A DNA stretch of 44,445 bases from the NCBI GenBank assembly GCA_015067255.1, contig SVMS01000017.1:1-44445 (forward strand), read 5' to 3'. Below, piece after piece: positions 18,049-26,541 of the stretch. Source of the stretch: Oscillospiraceae bacterium. Its GTDB lineage: Bacteria; Bacillota; Clostridia; Oscillospirales; SIG519. The position numbers were made by a program, and so were the translations under genes. Every line of letters begins with the position of its first letter. Position 1 is the stretch's first letter. The notes below the pieces were generated by a model. That model did not search any database. It was not told the DNA's origin and saw nothing but the letters and a program-made list of their open reading frames with translations.

Positions 18049-18927
18049 CTACAGAATTTCCACTGTGTATTTATCTAAAATTTCACAGGGCTGATATGAC
18101 AGCTTGGACGTTCTTAGCCCCATATCTCCCGAATCATCTTCACGGTTAATAAGCGTAGCCATGTTTTCAAAACGGCTTGCAAATTCCTTGACCGTCATTT
18201 GATATGCGCCTCTGTAAGAAATATCTGCCTTTTCAATATGGACAAACAAAACGTCCCCTATTACCTCACCCATAGAAAAAGCAACTATATTTTCTCCTAC
18301 CTTTAAAGCGTAGCCTGTTAATTTGTAGATTTCAAAATTGTCAAGCACCTCTAAGACCTTTTGGCTCTCCTCTGTTTCGGTGCCGTTCATCTCTCTTAAA
18401 TCAGTAAATTTCTTAAAAAATTCTTTTATATCGTTAAGATTATCCTTTGTTATTTCAACGAAGGAATAATCGGGATGAAGACTTTTGAATTTATTGATAT
18501 GGTTTCTTTGACCGTTGAACTTCTTTCCCTTAAAGGTGGAAAGGTCTGACATATTGTATATATAGTCGCTCCATTCCCGATTCAAAGTTTCTTTGCAATT
18601 TTTAAAAAAGCCTTTAAGAAATTCCAAGTCCTCCAGAGTTACAGAGAAAAAAACAACAGGAATATTATTATCTTCGCAAAATCTCTGTATCTGCTCTAAT
18701 GCCTGTTCTCTGTTCTCTCCTACAGGCACAGTAAAGGCTGTCTTATTTTCAGAATACTCTGTTTTAAAAATAATTGTATTTTCATATATTGCATAGCTTG
18801 TTTTAAAATAATCTCTCCACATAAGAGAAGCGCCTACTGTGTTATCACACTGCTTTGAGGGATATTTTTCAAAAAAAGCTCTTATTATGGGAGCATCTTC
18901 TAAAGCTAATCTTTTAAAAGAAAGCAT
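18049..18927 (-). CDS. DUF2156 protein (phosphatidylglycerol lysyltransferase C-terminal-like)
   Basis: This is a 292-residue GNAT-like protein of the DUF2156/LPG_synthase_C group. That domain in MprF transfers an amino acid from aminoacyl-tRNA to phosphatidylglycerol, but stand-alone soluble forms have no established substrate. Visible are the N-terminal region with YPSKQCDNTVGASLMWRDYF and a second GNAT fold with KGKKFNGQRNHINKFKS and VAFSMGEVIGDVLFVHIEKA. No membrane flippase part is present. It is last in the operon with thyX, 16 bases downstream. Confidence 0.75.
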   Translation of the reverse strand: MLSFKRLALEDAPIIRAFFEKYPSKQCDNTVGASLMWRDYFKTSYAIYENTIIFKTEYSENKTAFTVPVGENREQALEQIQRFCEDNNIPVVFFSVTLEDLEFLKGFFKNCKETLNREWSDYIYNMSDLSTFKGKKFNGQRNHINKFKSLHPDYSFVEITKDNLNDIKEFFKKFTDLREMNGTETEESQKVLEVLDNFEIYKLTGYALKVGENIVAFSMGEVIGDVLFVHIEKADISYRGAYQMTVKEFASRFENMATLINREDDSGDMGLRTSKLSYQPCEILDKYTVEIL

Positions 18928-18943
18928 AAATTTTAAACTTCAC

Positions 18944-19708
18944 CTATTTACCTAAATATTTATTTCTCATAAATTCCATTTGACCGCAGGTCATTTTTCC
19001 TTCGGGACATTTTCCCGATACGCATGCAGGTCCGCTTGTCGCAAAAAGAGAAGGGGAAACCTCTCTGACAAGCATAAGCATTTTTTCAGCAAGCTCTCTT
19101 ATTTCCCACTGTGCTCTGTTACAGCAACGGTGAGCAAAAAAGTTTTTAAGAGAACGGGTATTCATAGTAAGTATCATTTTAGTTTCGCAGGCGTTAGGAA
19201 GCACGTATCTTGCATCCTCTATTGCCATCTTTTCAGCCTTTGAGGAAGCCTCTTTTTCACTTAAGCCTTTAGCAATAAAATCTTTATAATGCTTTTCATA
19301 AAGAACCTTTGTAAGACTGTCATAATGCGCCTGGTCAGCTTCCATAGCTTTTATATATTCCTCTTTTGCCTCGGGGATTTTTTCTATTTCAGGAGGGATT
19401 ACATATTCAAAACAGCCCTCTGTAACATATCTCTGACTCTTAACGCTGAAGGAAGCAATCCTGTGTCTTGTTATCTGCGCTAAAAGAGAACGGGAAACTC
19501 CCTCTATTCCGAAGGTAAAGGAAGCGTGTTCTGTGGGACTGTCGTGTCCCAAGGATGAGAGCATTTTTACAAATTTTGCAGTAGCCTCATCATCAAGTCC
19601 GTTTTTTAATTCCACTATTCCCGATGATGAATAGCAAAGCTTTGCCGCTGATGCAACTGTTTTTTCGGGCTCGGGAGTATATGCAAGCAATATTACCTTT
19701 TGTGACAT
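18944..19708 (-). CDS. thyX: Flavin-dependent thymidylate synthase ThyX
   Basis: ThyX makes dTMP from dUMP using FAD, NADPH and methylene-tetrahydrofolate. The signature RHR-x7-S is at residues 81-91, continuing QRY, and HDSPTEHASFTF is at about 55-66. Length is 254 residues; ThyX is normally 220-270. The start ATG at 19708 has AAAGGAAAG upstream. It sits inside an operon otherwise made of envelope-type genes. Confidence 0.95.
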   Translation of the reverse strand: MSQKVILLAYTPEPEKTVASAAKLCYSSSGIVELKNGLDDEATAKFVKMLSSLGHDSPTEHASFTFGIEGVSRSLLAQITRHRIASFSVKSQRYVTEGCFEYVIPPEIEKIPEAKEEYIKAMEADQAHYDSLTKVLYEKHYKDFIAKGLSEKEASSKAEKMAIEDARYVLPNACETKMILTMNTRSLKNFFAHRCCNRAQWEIRELAEKMLMLVREVSPSLFATSGPACVSGKCPEGKMTCGQMEFMRNKYLGK

Positions 19709-19739
19709 TTTTCACACTTTCCTTTCGCAACTTTTGCCG

Positions 19740-20459
19740 TTATTTTTTTAAAAATCTGTATTTTAATGCAGTTAATATATATTTTGGGAGCTTTCCTGCA
19801 CGAATAAGTCTTTTAGGCTGCATTGTTATTCTGTAAAGCCATTCGATATTAAGCTTTACAAAAATTTTCGGAGACCTTTTAACCGTTCCTGCAAGAACGT
19901 CAAGAGTCCCTCCAAGACCTATCATAACCCCTCTTTTTAAAGAGGAAACAGCCTTTGCCATAAAATACTCCTGTTTAGGAGCACCGAGGCAAACAAAAAT
20001 AATATCCGCATCAAGCTGTGCCAATTCTTTTATTTTTTCTTCATCATTTTCAAAGTAGCCGTTAATGGTTTTTATTATCTGAATATCGGGATATTTTTCT
20101 CTGACCTTTTGAGCCGCAAGCTCAGCTACACCTTCACCGGCGCCGAAAAATACGAATTTTCTGCTTCCCGCTTTTCTTAAAAGTTCAGCCGCAAGCTCTA
20201 CTCCTGCCAATTTTCCCTTAAGCTTATTCTTTACTATTTTTGAAGCAATTATAACTCCTATACCGTCGGGAATTACAACGGAAGCATTATTTATAATCTC
20301 TTCAAACTCTTTATCTTCATATGCTCTTTGGGCAATTTCGGCATTGGGTGTAACTACATATGACGCTTCAGGTGCATCACATAGAGAAAAAATTTCTTCT
20401 GTCGCCTGCTCTATATCAACATTTGAAACATTGATATTGATTATTTTTTTTGTTTCCAT
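19740..20459 (-). CDS. WecG/TagA/CpsF-family glycosyltransferase (GT26)
   Basis: Members of this family transfer ManNAc or a related sugar to an undecaprenyl-linked GlcNAc, as in teichoic acid linkage-unit or exopolysaccharide synthesis. Hallmarks are TPNAE near residue 38, PDGIGV, GAPKQE and the long C-terminal motif beginning GLGGTLDVLAGTVKRSP and ending in EWLYR. The C-terminal basic amphipathic tail fits peripheral membrane attachment. Length is 239 residues. It is coupled to the CapA-like gene by a 12-base gap. The acceptor is unknown. Confidence 0.88.
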   Translation of the reverse strand: METKKIININVSNVDIEQATEEIFSLCDAPEASYVVTPNAEIAQRAYEDKEFEEIINNASVVIPDGIGVIIASKIVKNKLKGKLAGVELAAELLRKAGSRKFVFFGAGEGVAELAAQKVREKYPDIQIIKTINGYFENDEEKIKELAQLDADIIFVCLGAPKQEYFMAKAVSSLKRGVMIGLGGTLDVLAGTVKRSPKIFVKLNIEWLYRITMQPKRLIRAGKLPKYILTALKYRFLKK

Positions 20460-20471
20460 TATATTCCTCGT

Positions 20472-21677
20472 TTATTGAGCATTAAAAAACTCAGTATCAA
20501 GCTTTACAAAAGCAGTTCTTGAAACATCGGGACTTTCGTCACGTATTTCTTTAAGCCTGTTATATTCTGTAGCATTTATATATTTATCGCCCCTGTTTTC
20601 GTACATATCTATTCCTTCGAAAACATTTAATATTCTGAAATGATACGGTGTTCTCGGACTTTTATCTGTATAGCTTGGGAAATAGCTGTAATTATTCATT
20701 GAAATTTTACCTGTAACACCGTTCTTTTTAATTCCGATAGTTACTACAAGACCCCAGTCAGTATCAACTTTTGTCTGGTCTGAGGTAAAGTTACCTAAGC
20801 TATAGGCAACAATGCCCGTTTTTTCCTGAGAATCTTTCTCATAAACAATTTCTTCAATAGGCTGAACAACGTGGGGATGATGTCCTACAATAGTGTCTAC
20901 CTCTGTGTTTTCAAATATCCATTTTGCAAGCTTCTTCTGAGTGCTTGAAGGCTCTCTCTGATATTCGTTGCCCCAATGGATTACACAGATAATATACTCT
21001 GCGCCCTCTTCTCTTGTTTTCTGAGCATCATTTTTAATTTTTTCTTCGTCTATATAATTAACACAAAACTTTTTGTCAGAGGGTGGATTTATTCCGTTTG
21101 TTCCGTAGGTATAGTTTACAAAGCCTACCTTTATTCCCTTTATGTCTATTATCGTAGTCTTAAGGCTTTCCTCCTCGGTTACATATGTACCCGTATGGGC
21201 AATACCTGCATCGTCAAGATACTCTATAGTTTTTACAAGTCCTGAATAACCTCTGTCAAGACAGTGATTGTTTGCACTTGCAATTAAGGTTGTGCCCAAG
21301 GTATCTCTCATATAAAATCTCATATCCTCAGGAGCGTTAAAGCAAGGATATCCTGTATATCCTCTGTCCGCGCCTGCAAAGGTAGTTTCAAGATTACCCA
21401 CTACTGCATCGCTTCTTTTTAAGTAAGGGCCTATTGATGAAAACTGATTTTCAAAATTATAACTTCCGTCTGCCTGCTTTGCAGCCTTAAAAACAGTATC
21501 GTGAATAAGCAAATCTCCGTAGAAGCTTATTTTAATTTCAGTGTCCTTAGGGATTTCGGGCTTTTGAGGCTCAGTGCTTACATTTTCATTTCCCAAATCC
21601 ACATCTGCGGGAATGCTTTGAGAGCAGGAGCAAAACAGTATTAAAACCGCAACAAGCAAAACAAATATCTTTTTCAT
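20472..21677 (-). CDS. CapA/PgsA-family lipoprotein
   Basis: A lipoprotein signal (Cys16 or Cys18) is followed by a PGA_cap calcineurin-like domain. It shows FYGDLLIHDTV, VVGNLETTFAG, SANNHCLDRG, IVGHHPHVVQP and YSLGNF in the expected order, which together form the metallophosphoesterase-like metal site. In Bacillus, PgsA/CapA takes part in poly-gamma-glutamate synthesis, but no pgsBC/capBC partners are here. A wall polymer or phosphoester role with TagA is therefore just as likely. Length is 401 residues. It is 16 bases from the AI-2E-family gene. Confidence 0.85.
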   Translation of the reverse strand: MKKIFVLLVAVLILFCSCSQSIPADVDLGNENVSTEPQKPEIPKDTEIKISFYGDLLIHDTVFKAAKQADGSYNFENQFSSIGPYLKRSDAVVGNLETTFAGADRGYTGYPCFNAPEDMRFYMRDTLGTTLIASANNHCLDRGYSGLVKTIEYLDDAGIAHTGTYVTEEESLKTTIIDIKGIKVGFVNYTYGTNGINPPSDKKFCVNYIDEEKIKNDAQKTREEGAEYIICVIHWGNEYQREPSSTQKKLAKWIFENTEVDTIVGHHPHVVQPIEEIVYEKDSQEKTGIVAYSLGNFTSDQTKVDTDWGLVVTIGIKKNGVTGKISMNNYSYFPSYTDKSPRTPYHFRILNVFEGIDMYENRGDKYINATEYNRLKEIRDESPDVSRTAFVKLDTEFFNAQ

Positions 21678-21693
21678 ATTATAACATCCTTAA

Positions 21694-22725
21694 TTATTCT
21701 ATCTTTCCTATAATCTCCATACTGTCAGTAAGAACAACCTTTACAACGCCTGCTATGGGCACTGCAAAAAACATCCCCACCGTACCGAAAAGCAAATTGC
21801 AGGCTATAACCGAGAAAAGAACGGTAATTGGGTGAAGTCCGCTGCTTTTTGCCTGAAGCTTAGGAGTTAAAATATTTCCTGTAAACTGCTGAATTATAAG
21901 ACAGGTAAGAGCAGTAATCAAAGCAAGAATCCAGCCCTGTCCAGTAAGAAGCGGCACCAAGGCGGAAATAACTCCCGCAATAATGGAACCAAAATAGGGG
22001 ATGAAATTCAAAACAAAGGTCAGCAAGGCTAAAATCAAAACATACTTAACGCCTAATATTGCCAAGGCTATTCCGATAATCAAGCCTGTAAGCAACGAAA
22101 TAATAACCTGAGTTTTTAAATATGCCTTCATTCTGTTAATTGCATCGTAGAAAAACTTTCTTCCTATATCGGAATATTTTTGCGGAATACGGTTGAAAAT
22201 GCGTGTAATTATTTTTTCTCCGTCTGCCAGGAAATAAACAAGGCTGACACCTATTACTATGATATCAAAAATCTGAGATATCCAGCCCATAAGCAAGCCT
22301 AAAAGCTTAGTTAAGAATTTCGCAACCTCGTCCAAAAGTGTAACGGAAATACCGTCAATTGCATTGACAATATAATCAGGAACATTTTTCTCTGCAAGAA
22401 AGGTCTTAACGTCTGTTGCAAAAACGGTTGCTCTTTGGGTAAGCTCGGGAACACTGTCTAAAAAAGCGTTTATTTCAGTGCTTATAATAGGAACAAGCAA
22501 AACCACCGACAGAGTTAAAACTCCAATCAGCAAAACAAATACAATAAGTATGGCAAGCCACTTTTTAACCTTGAGAATTTTCTCGAAATATTTTACGGCA
22601 GGATTTAAAATAAAAGCAAGAAAAGCCGCAATTATAAAGGGCGGAAATGCAGGAGCGACTGCAATAAAAAGCGCTCCTATAACAATCATAAATATTGTAA
22701 TTATCCAGATTTTTTTATTTGACAT
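21694..22725 (-). CDS. AI-2E family transporter (UPF0118 permease)
   Basis: This 343-residue polytopic protein has about eight membrane helices and the family layout: two helix pairs at the N-terminus, a central extracytoplasmic amphipathic region (about 85-150), then VYFLADG and LNFIPYFGSIIAG. The family includes an AI-2 exporter, Na+/H+ antiporters and many uncharacterised members, so the substrate is open. It is first in the minus operon that continues with capA-like, tagA-like, thyX and DUF2156. The ribosome site (GGTGATG) is weak. Confidence 0.85.
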   Translation of the reverse strand: MSNKKIWIITIFMIVIGALFIAVAPAFPPFIIAAFLAFILNPAVKYFEKILKVKKWLAILIVFVLLIGVLTLSVVLLVPIISTEINAFLDSVPELTQRATVFATDVKTFLAEKNVPDYIVNAIDGISVTLLDEVAKFLTKLLGLLMGWISQIFDIIVIGVSLVYFLADGEKIITRIFNRIPQKYSDIGRKFFYDAINRMKAYLKTQVIISLLTGLIIGIALAILGVKYVLILALLTFVLNFIPYFGSIIAGVISALVPLLTGQGWILALITALTCLIIQQFTGNILTPKLQAKSSGLHPITVLFSVIACNLLFGTVGMFFAVPIAGVVKVVLTDSMEIIGKIE

Positions 22726-22767
22726 TACATCACCGGCTTGATTTTAAATATAATTATTTATATTATT

Positions 22768-22831
22768 ATAATGATTGTTGTTTGTCGAAACAGTATTTTT
22801 AATTACTGTTTCGACTAACTGTAACCATTAT
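22768..22831. repeat. Short inverted-repeat element, copy A
   Basis: A 64-bp near-palindrome. One end reads ATAATGATTGTTGTTTGTCG and the other, inverted, ATAATGGTTACAGTTAGTCG; both continue into AAACAGTA around a small loop. It lies in the 126-base gap between the ABC ATPase gene and the AI-2E-family gene. It is the simplest copy of a family also seen at 28713, 35291 and 36899. Confidence 0.8.
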
Positions 22832-22851
22832 ATACTTTATCTATCTATAAG

Positions 22852-23523
22852 TCAAATTTTTTCAGCCATTATTTTTCCGTCTGCCATTGTAAATATCTTT
22901 TTTGCATTTGATGCCACTTTCATATCGTGAGTTATAATTATAACGGTTTTTCCTTTTTGGTTGAGAAAGGAAAGTATATCTATAATTTCGGCGCCGCTTT
23001 TTGAGTCAAGAGCGCCTGTGGGCTCGTCTGCCAGAATTATATTGGGATTGTTGGATAAAGCCCTTGCTATTGATACCCTTTGCTGCTGTCCTCCTGAAAG
23101 CTGATTGGGACGGTGGTTTATTCTGTTTTCAAGACCTACTTTTTTTAAAAGCTCTATTGCTCTGCTTCGTCTTTGAGCTGCGCTTATTCCCGCATATATC
23201 ATAGGCAATTCAACGTTTTCTACCGCCGTCAGATGCTCTAAAAGATTAAAGCTTTGAAAAACAAAGCCTATTTCATTACTTCTTATCCTTGCCTTTTGAG
23301 CTTCGCTTGTTTTTGAAATGTCATATCCGTTCAAAAAATATTCTCCGCTGTCGGAGCTGTCAAGACAGCCTATAATATTCATAAGCGTACTTTTTCCGCT
23401 TCCCGAAGCTCCTACAATTGCCGCCATTTCCCCATTTTTAAGCTCAAAAGAAACTCCTGCCAGCGCATCAACTCTTTCCGAACCTAAATTATAGCTTTTC
23501 TTAATGTTTTTTAAAGATATCAT
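22852..23523 (-). CDS. MacB/LolD-type ABC transporter ATPase, orphan
   Basis: This is the cytoplasmic ATPase of a MacB/LolD/FtsE-like exporter. Walker A GASGSGKST is near residue 38, Q-loop FVFQSFN, signature LSGGQQQRVSIARAL, Walker B ILADEPTGALD and H-loop ITHD. At 223 residues it is full length. Such ATPases normally pair with an FtsX-like permease gene next door. None is present on either side: downstream lies repeat copy A and then a different operon. It may work with a permease elsewhere or be what remains of an operon. Confidence 0.88.
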   Translation of the reverse strand: MISLKNIKKSYNLGSERVDALAGVSFELKNGEMAAIVGASGSGKSTLMNIIGCLDSSDSGEYFLNGYDISKTSEAQKARIRSNEIGFVFQSFNLLEHLTAVENVELPMIYAGISAAQRRSRAIELLKKVGLENRINHRPNQLSGGQQQRVSIARALSNNPNIILADEPTGALDSKSGAEIIDILSFLNQKGKTVIIITHDMKVASNAKKIFTMADGKIMAEKI

Positions 23524-23548
23524 TTTTATTTCCTTTCCTTTGGTATTC

Positions 23549-23578
23549 TTGACATTTGTCTGTAAAGAATGGTATTAT
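23549..23578 (+). promoter_or_regulatory. Promoter of the amino-sugar unit
   Basis: TTGACA (23549-23554), an 18-base spacer and TATTAT (23573-23578) lie 37 bases before the GlmU-like start, with CGGAG as ribosome site. It lies in the short divergent gap with the ABC ATPase gene. Confidence 0.65.
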
Positions 23579-23614
23579 ATAACTATATTAAAAATATGAA
23601 ACGGAGATTTTAAA

Positions 23615-24292
23615 ATGTTTGATATTGAAAATGATGCTCAGCGTCTTGAAATTATAGAAAAGCTTCGCAAAAGCGGAGTTAAAATTCCTTGCTCAGACGG
23701 AATTATTATTGAAAAAACAATACCTATCGGAAAAGGTACTGTTATTTTACCCGGCACTATTATTATGGGTGAAAGCAAAATCGGTGAAAACTGTGTTATA
23801 GGTCCTAACTCCTATGTCTGCGATACTCATATAGGAGATACTGTTACCTTTAAAGCTTCCTTTACCGATAAAAGCACTATTGACGATGAAGCAAGCATCG
23901 GTCCCTTTTCTCAGCTTCGTCCCAATTCCCATATAGGCAAGCGTGTAAAAATCGGCGATTTTGTTGAGGTTAAAAATTCAACTATTGACGAAAAAACCTC
24001 CGTTGCTCATTTAACCTATATAGGCGACAGCGATGTGGGAAGCCACTGTAATTTCGGTTGCGGAACAGTTACAAGCAATTATGACGGTAAAAACAAATTC
24101 CGTACCACCATTGGAGATAACGTATTTATCGGCTGTAATACAAATCTTATTGCCCCTGTTACAGTAGAAAGCGACTCCTATATTGCCGCAGGCTCTACAA
24201 TCACCGATACTGTTCCTAAGGACTCTCTTGCAATTGCCCGTTCCCGTCAGACTATAAAAGAAGGCTGGGCAAAAAGAAACAGAGAGAAGTGA
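23615..24292 (+). CDS. Stand-alone GlmU acetyltransferase domain
   Basis: This is the C-terminal half of GlmU only: the linker helix followed by a left-handed beta helix of hexapeptide repeats (from about residue 35). Nearly all diagnostic motifs of the GlmU acetyltransferase are kept: GPFSQLRP, HLTYIGD with the catalytic His at about 132, NYDGKNK, APVTV and AIARSRQT. It should acetylate glucosamine-1-phosphate with acetyl-CoA. The uridylyltransferase domain that makes UDP-GlcNAc is missing. Length is 225 residues versus about 455 for GlmU. Start and ribosome site are clean, so this is a genuine short form and not a fragment. It is six bases from nagA. Confidence 0.88.
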   Translation: MFDIENDAQRLEIIEKLRKSGVKIPCSDGIIIEKTIPIGKGTVILPGTIIMGESKIGENCVIGPNSYVCDTHIGDTVTFKASFTDKSTIDDEASIGPFSQLRPNSHIGKRVKIGDFVEVKNSTIDEKTSVAHLTYIGDSDVGSHCNFGCGTVTSNYDGKNKFRTTIGDNVFIGCNTNLIAPVTVESDSYIAAGSTITDTVPKDSLAIARSRQTIKEGWAKRNREK

Positions 24293-24298
24293 TTTTAA

Positions 24299-25429
24299 AT
24301 GATACTTTTTAAAAATGCAAAAATATTTTATAACGGCGATTTTTTTGACGGCGATATTCTGGTTGAAAAGGGCGTTATAAAACAAATCGGAAATATTGAA
24401 AATTCTGATTGTCCTTGCATTGATATTAACAATAACTATATTCTTCCCGGTTTTGTTGACATTCATTCCCACGGCGCTATGAATGTGGATTTTATGTCCG
24501 ATTGTCCTGAGGCTATTGAAACGCTTATAAAATATTATGCCTCAAACGGCACAACAAGCGTGCTTGCCACTACCTATACCGAGGATTATCAGAAAATAAA
24601 GGACAGCATAAAAAGAATTAGTAGCTATATAGGTAAATCAAACATAGTGGGAATAAATATAGAAGGTCCTTATATCAGCCCTCAAAAGAAAGGCGCTCAA
24701 AACGAAAGCTATATAAGAAAGCCCGATATTGCCGAGTTTGACGAGCTTATAGAAATTTCAAATAACAATATAAAAATGATTACTATTGCCCCCGAAATAA
24801 ATAATGCAATAGAAAGCATAGAATATCTAAAAAGCCGTGACGTTGTTTGCTCTTTAGGTCATTCCTGCGCAGATTATGATACAGCGTGTAAGGCAATTTC
24901 TGCAGGCGCAAGCGTTATAACCCACTTTTTCAACGGCCTTGAGCCCCTCAATCACCGCAACCCCTCAATAGTTGGCGCAGGTCTTATAAATGAGGATATT
25001 ACTCTTGAAATAATCTGCGACGGATATCATATTCACAAGGACCTTATAAAATATCTCTTTAAAACAAAGAAAAATCAGCTTGCCCTTGTAACCGATTCAG
25101 TTTCTCCTGCAGGGTGTGCTGACGGAGATTACTTATTTGCAGGCTTACCTATCCAGAAGTGCGGCGAAAAAATAACGCTCAAGCAAGGCGGCAATCTTGC
25201 AGGAAGTGCTCTTAAAATGTCAAACGCTTTGAAAAATGCTCTTGAATTTACTCAAATGGAGCCAAAGGACATTATTCCCTCACTTACAATAATTCCCGCA
25301 AAAGCAATAAATATTGACAGCAAAAAGGGAAGCCTTGAAATCGGCAAGGATGCAGATTTTGTAATTACCGATAAAAACTTTAATATTTTGTCAACCTATT
25401 TACAGGGCAAAAAAATTTACAGCAAATAG
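24299..25429 (+). CDS. nagA: N-acetylglucosamine-6-phosphate deacetylase NagA
   Basis: NagA removes acetate from GlcNAc-6-P to give glucosamine-6-P, feeding glycolysis or wall precursor synthesis. Amidohydrolase motifs are complete: DIHSHGAMNVD, the NIEGPYI Glu ligand, SLGHSCADYD, VTHFFNGLEPLNHRNP, CDGYHIH and TDSVSPAG with the catalytic Asp. Length is 376 residues. The gene follows the GlmU-like gene by six bases. The pair combines a deacetylase and an acetyltransferase acting at opposite ends of the hexosamine route. Confidence 0.95.
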   Translation: MILFKNAKIFYNGDFFDGDILVEKGVIKQIGNIENSDCPCIDINNNYILPGFVDIHSHGAMNVDFMSDCPEAIETLIKYYASNGTTSVLATTYTEDYQKIKDSIKRISSYIGKSNIVGINIEGPYISPQKKGAQNESYIRKPDIAEFDELIEISNNNIKMITIAPEINNAIESIEYLKSRDVVCSLGHSCADYDTACKAISAGASVITHFFNGLEPLNHRNPSIVGAGLINEDITLEIICDGYHIHKDLIKYLFKTKKNQLALVTDSVSPAGCADGDYLFAGLPIQKCGEKITLKQGGNLAGSALKMSNALKNALEFTQMEPKDIIPSLTIIPAKAINIDSKKGSLEIGKDADFVITDKNFNILSTYLQGKKIYSK

Positions 25430-25433
25430 CTCT

Positions 25434-25463
25434 AAAAAGCACCGCACTAAGCGGTGCTTTTTT
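25434..25463 (+). terminator. Bidirectional terminator between nagA and the ABC operon
   Basis: A GCACCGC/GCGGTGC stem extended by A-T pairs (25434-25445 with 25451-25463) has an ACTAA loop. T-runs are present on both strands. It serves nagA on the plus strand and the convergent binding-protein gene on the minus strand. Confidence 0.9.
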
Positions 25464-25481
25464 CATAGGCAAATGCCGTTT

Positions 25482-26483
25482 TTACTTATTGTCAACTGCT
25501 TTTTGAGCAAAGGAATTATCAACGATATTTTCAAAAGGCGCTCTCTTTGACAGCTCTCCTGCCTGCTCCATTACTGTCTGAAGCAAATCAAAGGCTTCTT
25601 TTTTCATTACGGGAGTTGTGCTCCAAGCGTCAATATCCTTATAGCGCTGAGCAACCATTGTGAGAATTTCAAGAGATGTGTCGGGGAAATGATTTACTAT
25701 TGCCTTTGCTATCTCGGAAGCTTCATTTTCCTCAACCCATTTTTGTCCCTTATAAATAGCTCTTGTGAATTTTTCGATTATATCGCTGTTTTCTTCAATA
25801 TAGCTCTTATTAGCAAAATATGCCGTATAGGGAATTTCTCCGCTTTGCTCTCCGATAGAGCAGAGAACATAGCCCTTGCCCTCTTTTTCAAGCATTGATG
25901 CAGTGGGCTCAAAAAGTGCAACATAGTCCCCTGTACCGCCTGTAAAAGCTCCTGCCATAAGGGCAAACTGAACGCTTGTATCTACAGTAACGTCTTTGTT
26001 TGGAACAATTCCATTTTTATTAAGAACGTATTCCAGTGTCATCTCAGGCACTCCGCCTTTTCTTCCGCCTATGATATATTTGCCCTTAACATTTTCCCAA
26101 GCAAAATTTTCTTCCTTTGTTCTGCCCACTAAAAAAGCGCCGTCACGCTGAGTAAGCTGTGCAAAAACAACTGCGTGGTCCTCTCTGCCCTCGTTGTATA
26201 CATAAATAGAGGCTTCGGGGCCTGCAAGTCCTATCTGCACCTGTCCCGAAACAACTGAGGTCATAACCTTATCAGCGCCCTGACCGTTTATAAGCTCTAA
26301 CTCAATGCCCTCTTCTTCAAAAAAGCCAAGCTCCATAGCCGCATATTGAGGCGCATAAAATACCGAGTGAGCAACCTCACTCAAGGATATTTTAACAAGC
26401 TCATCTGTGTCCTGAGTTTTACAGCTTGCAAAGAGCGTAAGTATCAGTCCCAAGACAATCACTAGAGAAATAAATTTTTTCAT
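25482..26483 (-). CDS. NitT/TauT-type ABC substrate-binding lipoprotein
   Basis: This is the extracytoplasmic receptor of the importer encoded upstream. It has a lipobox at LFASC (Cys21) and an SsuA/THI5-like fold. FYAPQYAAMELGFFEEEGIELEL opens the first lobe, followed by VQIGLAGPEAS and KGKYIIGGRKGGVPE. Such proteins bind sulfonates, nitrate, or pyrimidine and other vitamin precursors; the ligand cannot be read from the sequence. No riboswitch was recognised upstream. Length is 333 residues. It is separated from the permease gene by a 323-base gap filled by an inverted-repeat element. Confidence 0.88.
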   Translation of the reverse strand: MKKFISLVIVLGLILTLFASCKTQDTDELVKISLSEVAHSVFYAPQYAAMELGFFEEEGIELELINGQGADKVMTSVVSGQVQIGLAGPEASIYVYNEGREDHAVVFAQLTQRDGAFLVGRTKEENFAWENVKGKYIIGGRKGGVPEMTLEYVLNKNGIVPNKDVTVDTSVQFALMAGAFTGGTGDYVALFEPTASMLEKEGKGYVLCSIGEQSGEIPYTAYFANKSYIEENSDIIEKFTRAIYKGQKWVEENEASEIAKAIVNHFPDTSLEILTMVAQRYKDIDAWSTTPVMKKEAFDLLQTVMEQAGELSKRAPFENIVDNSFAQKAVDNK

Positions 26484-26519
26484 AAATACATTCCTTTCAA
26501 TAATAAATATTAAGTAGCT

Positions 26520-26541
26520 GTAAAAAACGAAAGCTTTTTAC
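26520..26541 (-). repeat. Small hairpin before the binding-protein gene
   Basis: GTAAAAA (26520-26526) pairs with TTTTTAC (26535-26541) just outside the left end of the 259-bp element. There is no T-run after it in the minus direction, so it is not a standard terminator; a stability or attenuation structure is possible. Confidence 0.35.

Noticed and set aside
17943-18149. 68-residue plus-strand ORF over the short promoter-terminator unit
   Set aside because: Its start lies upstream of the promoter, it runs through the terminator and into DUF2156 antisense, and has no ribosome site.
23615-24292. GlmU-like gene as a truncated pseudogene
   Set aside because: It has its own promoter, ribosome site, linker start and complete active-site motifs, and is coupled to nagA; no remnant of the uridylyltransferase domain lies upstream.
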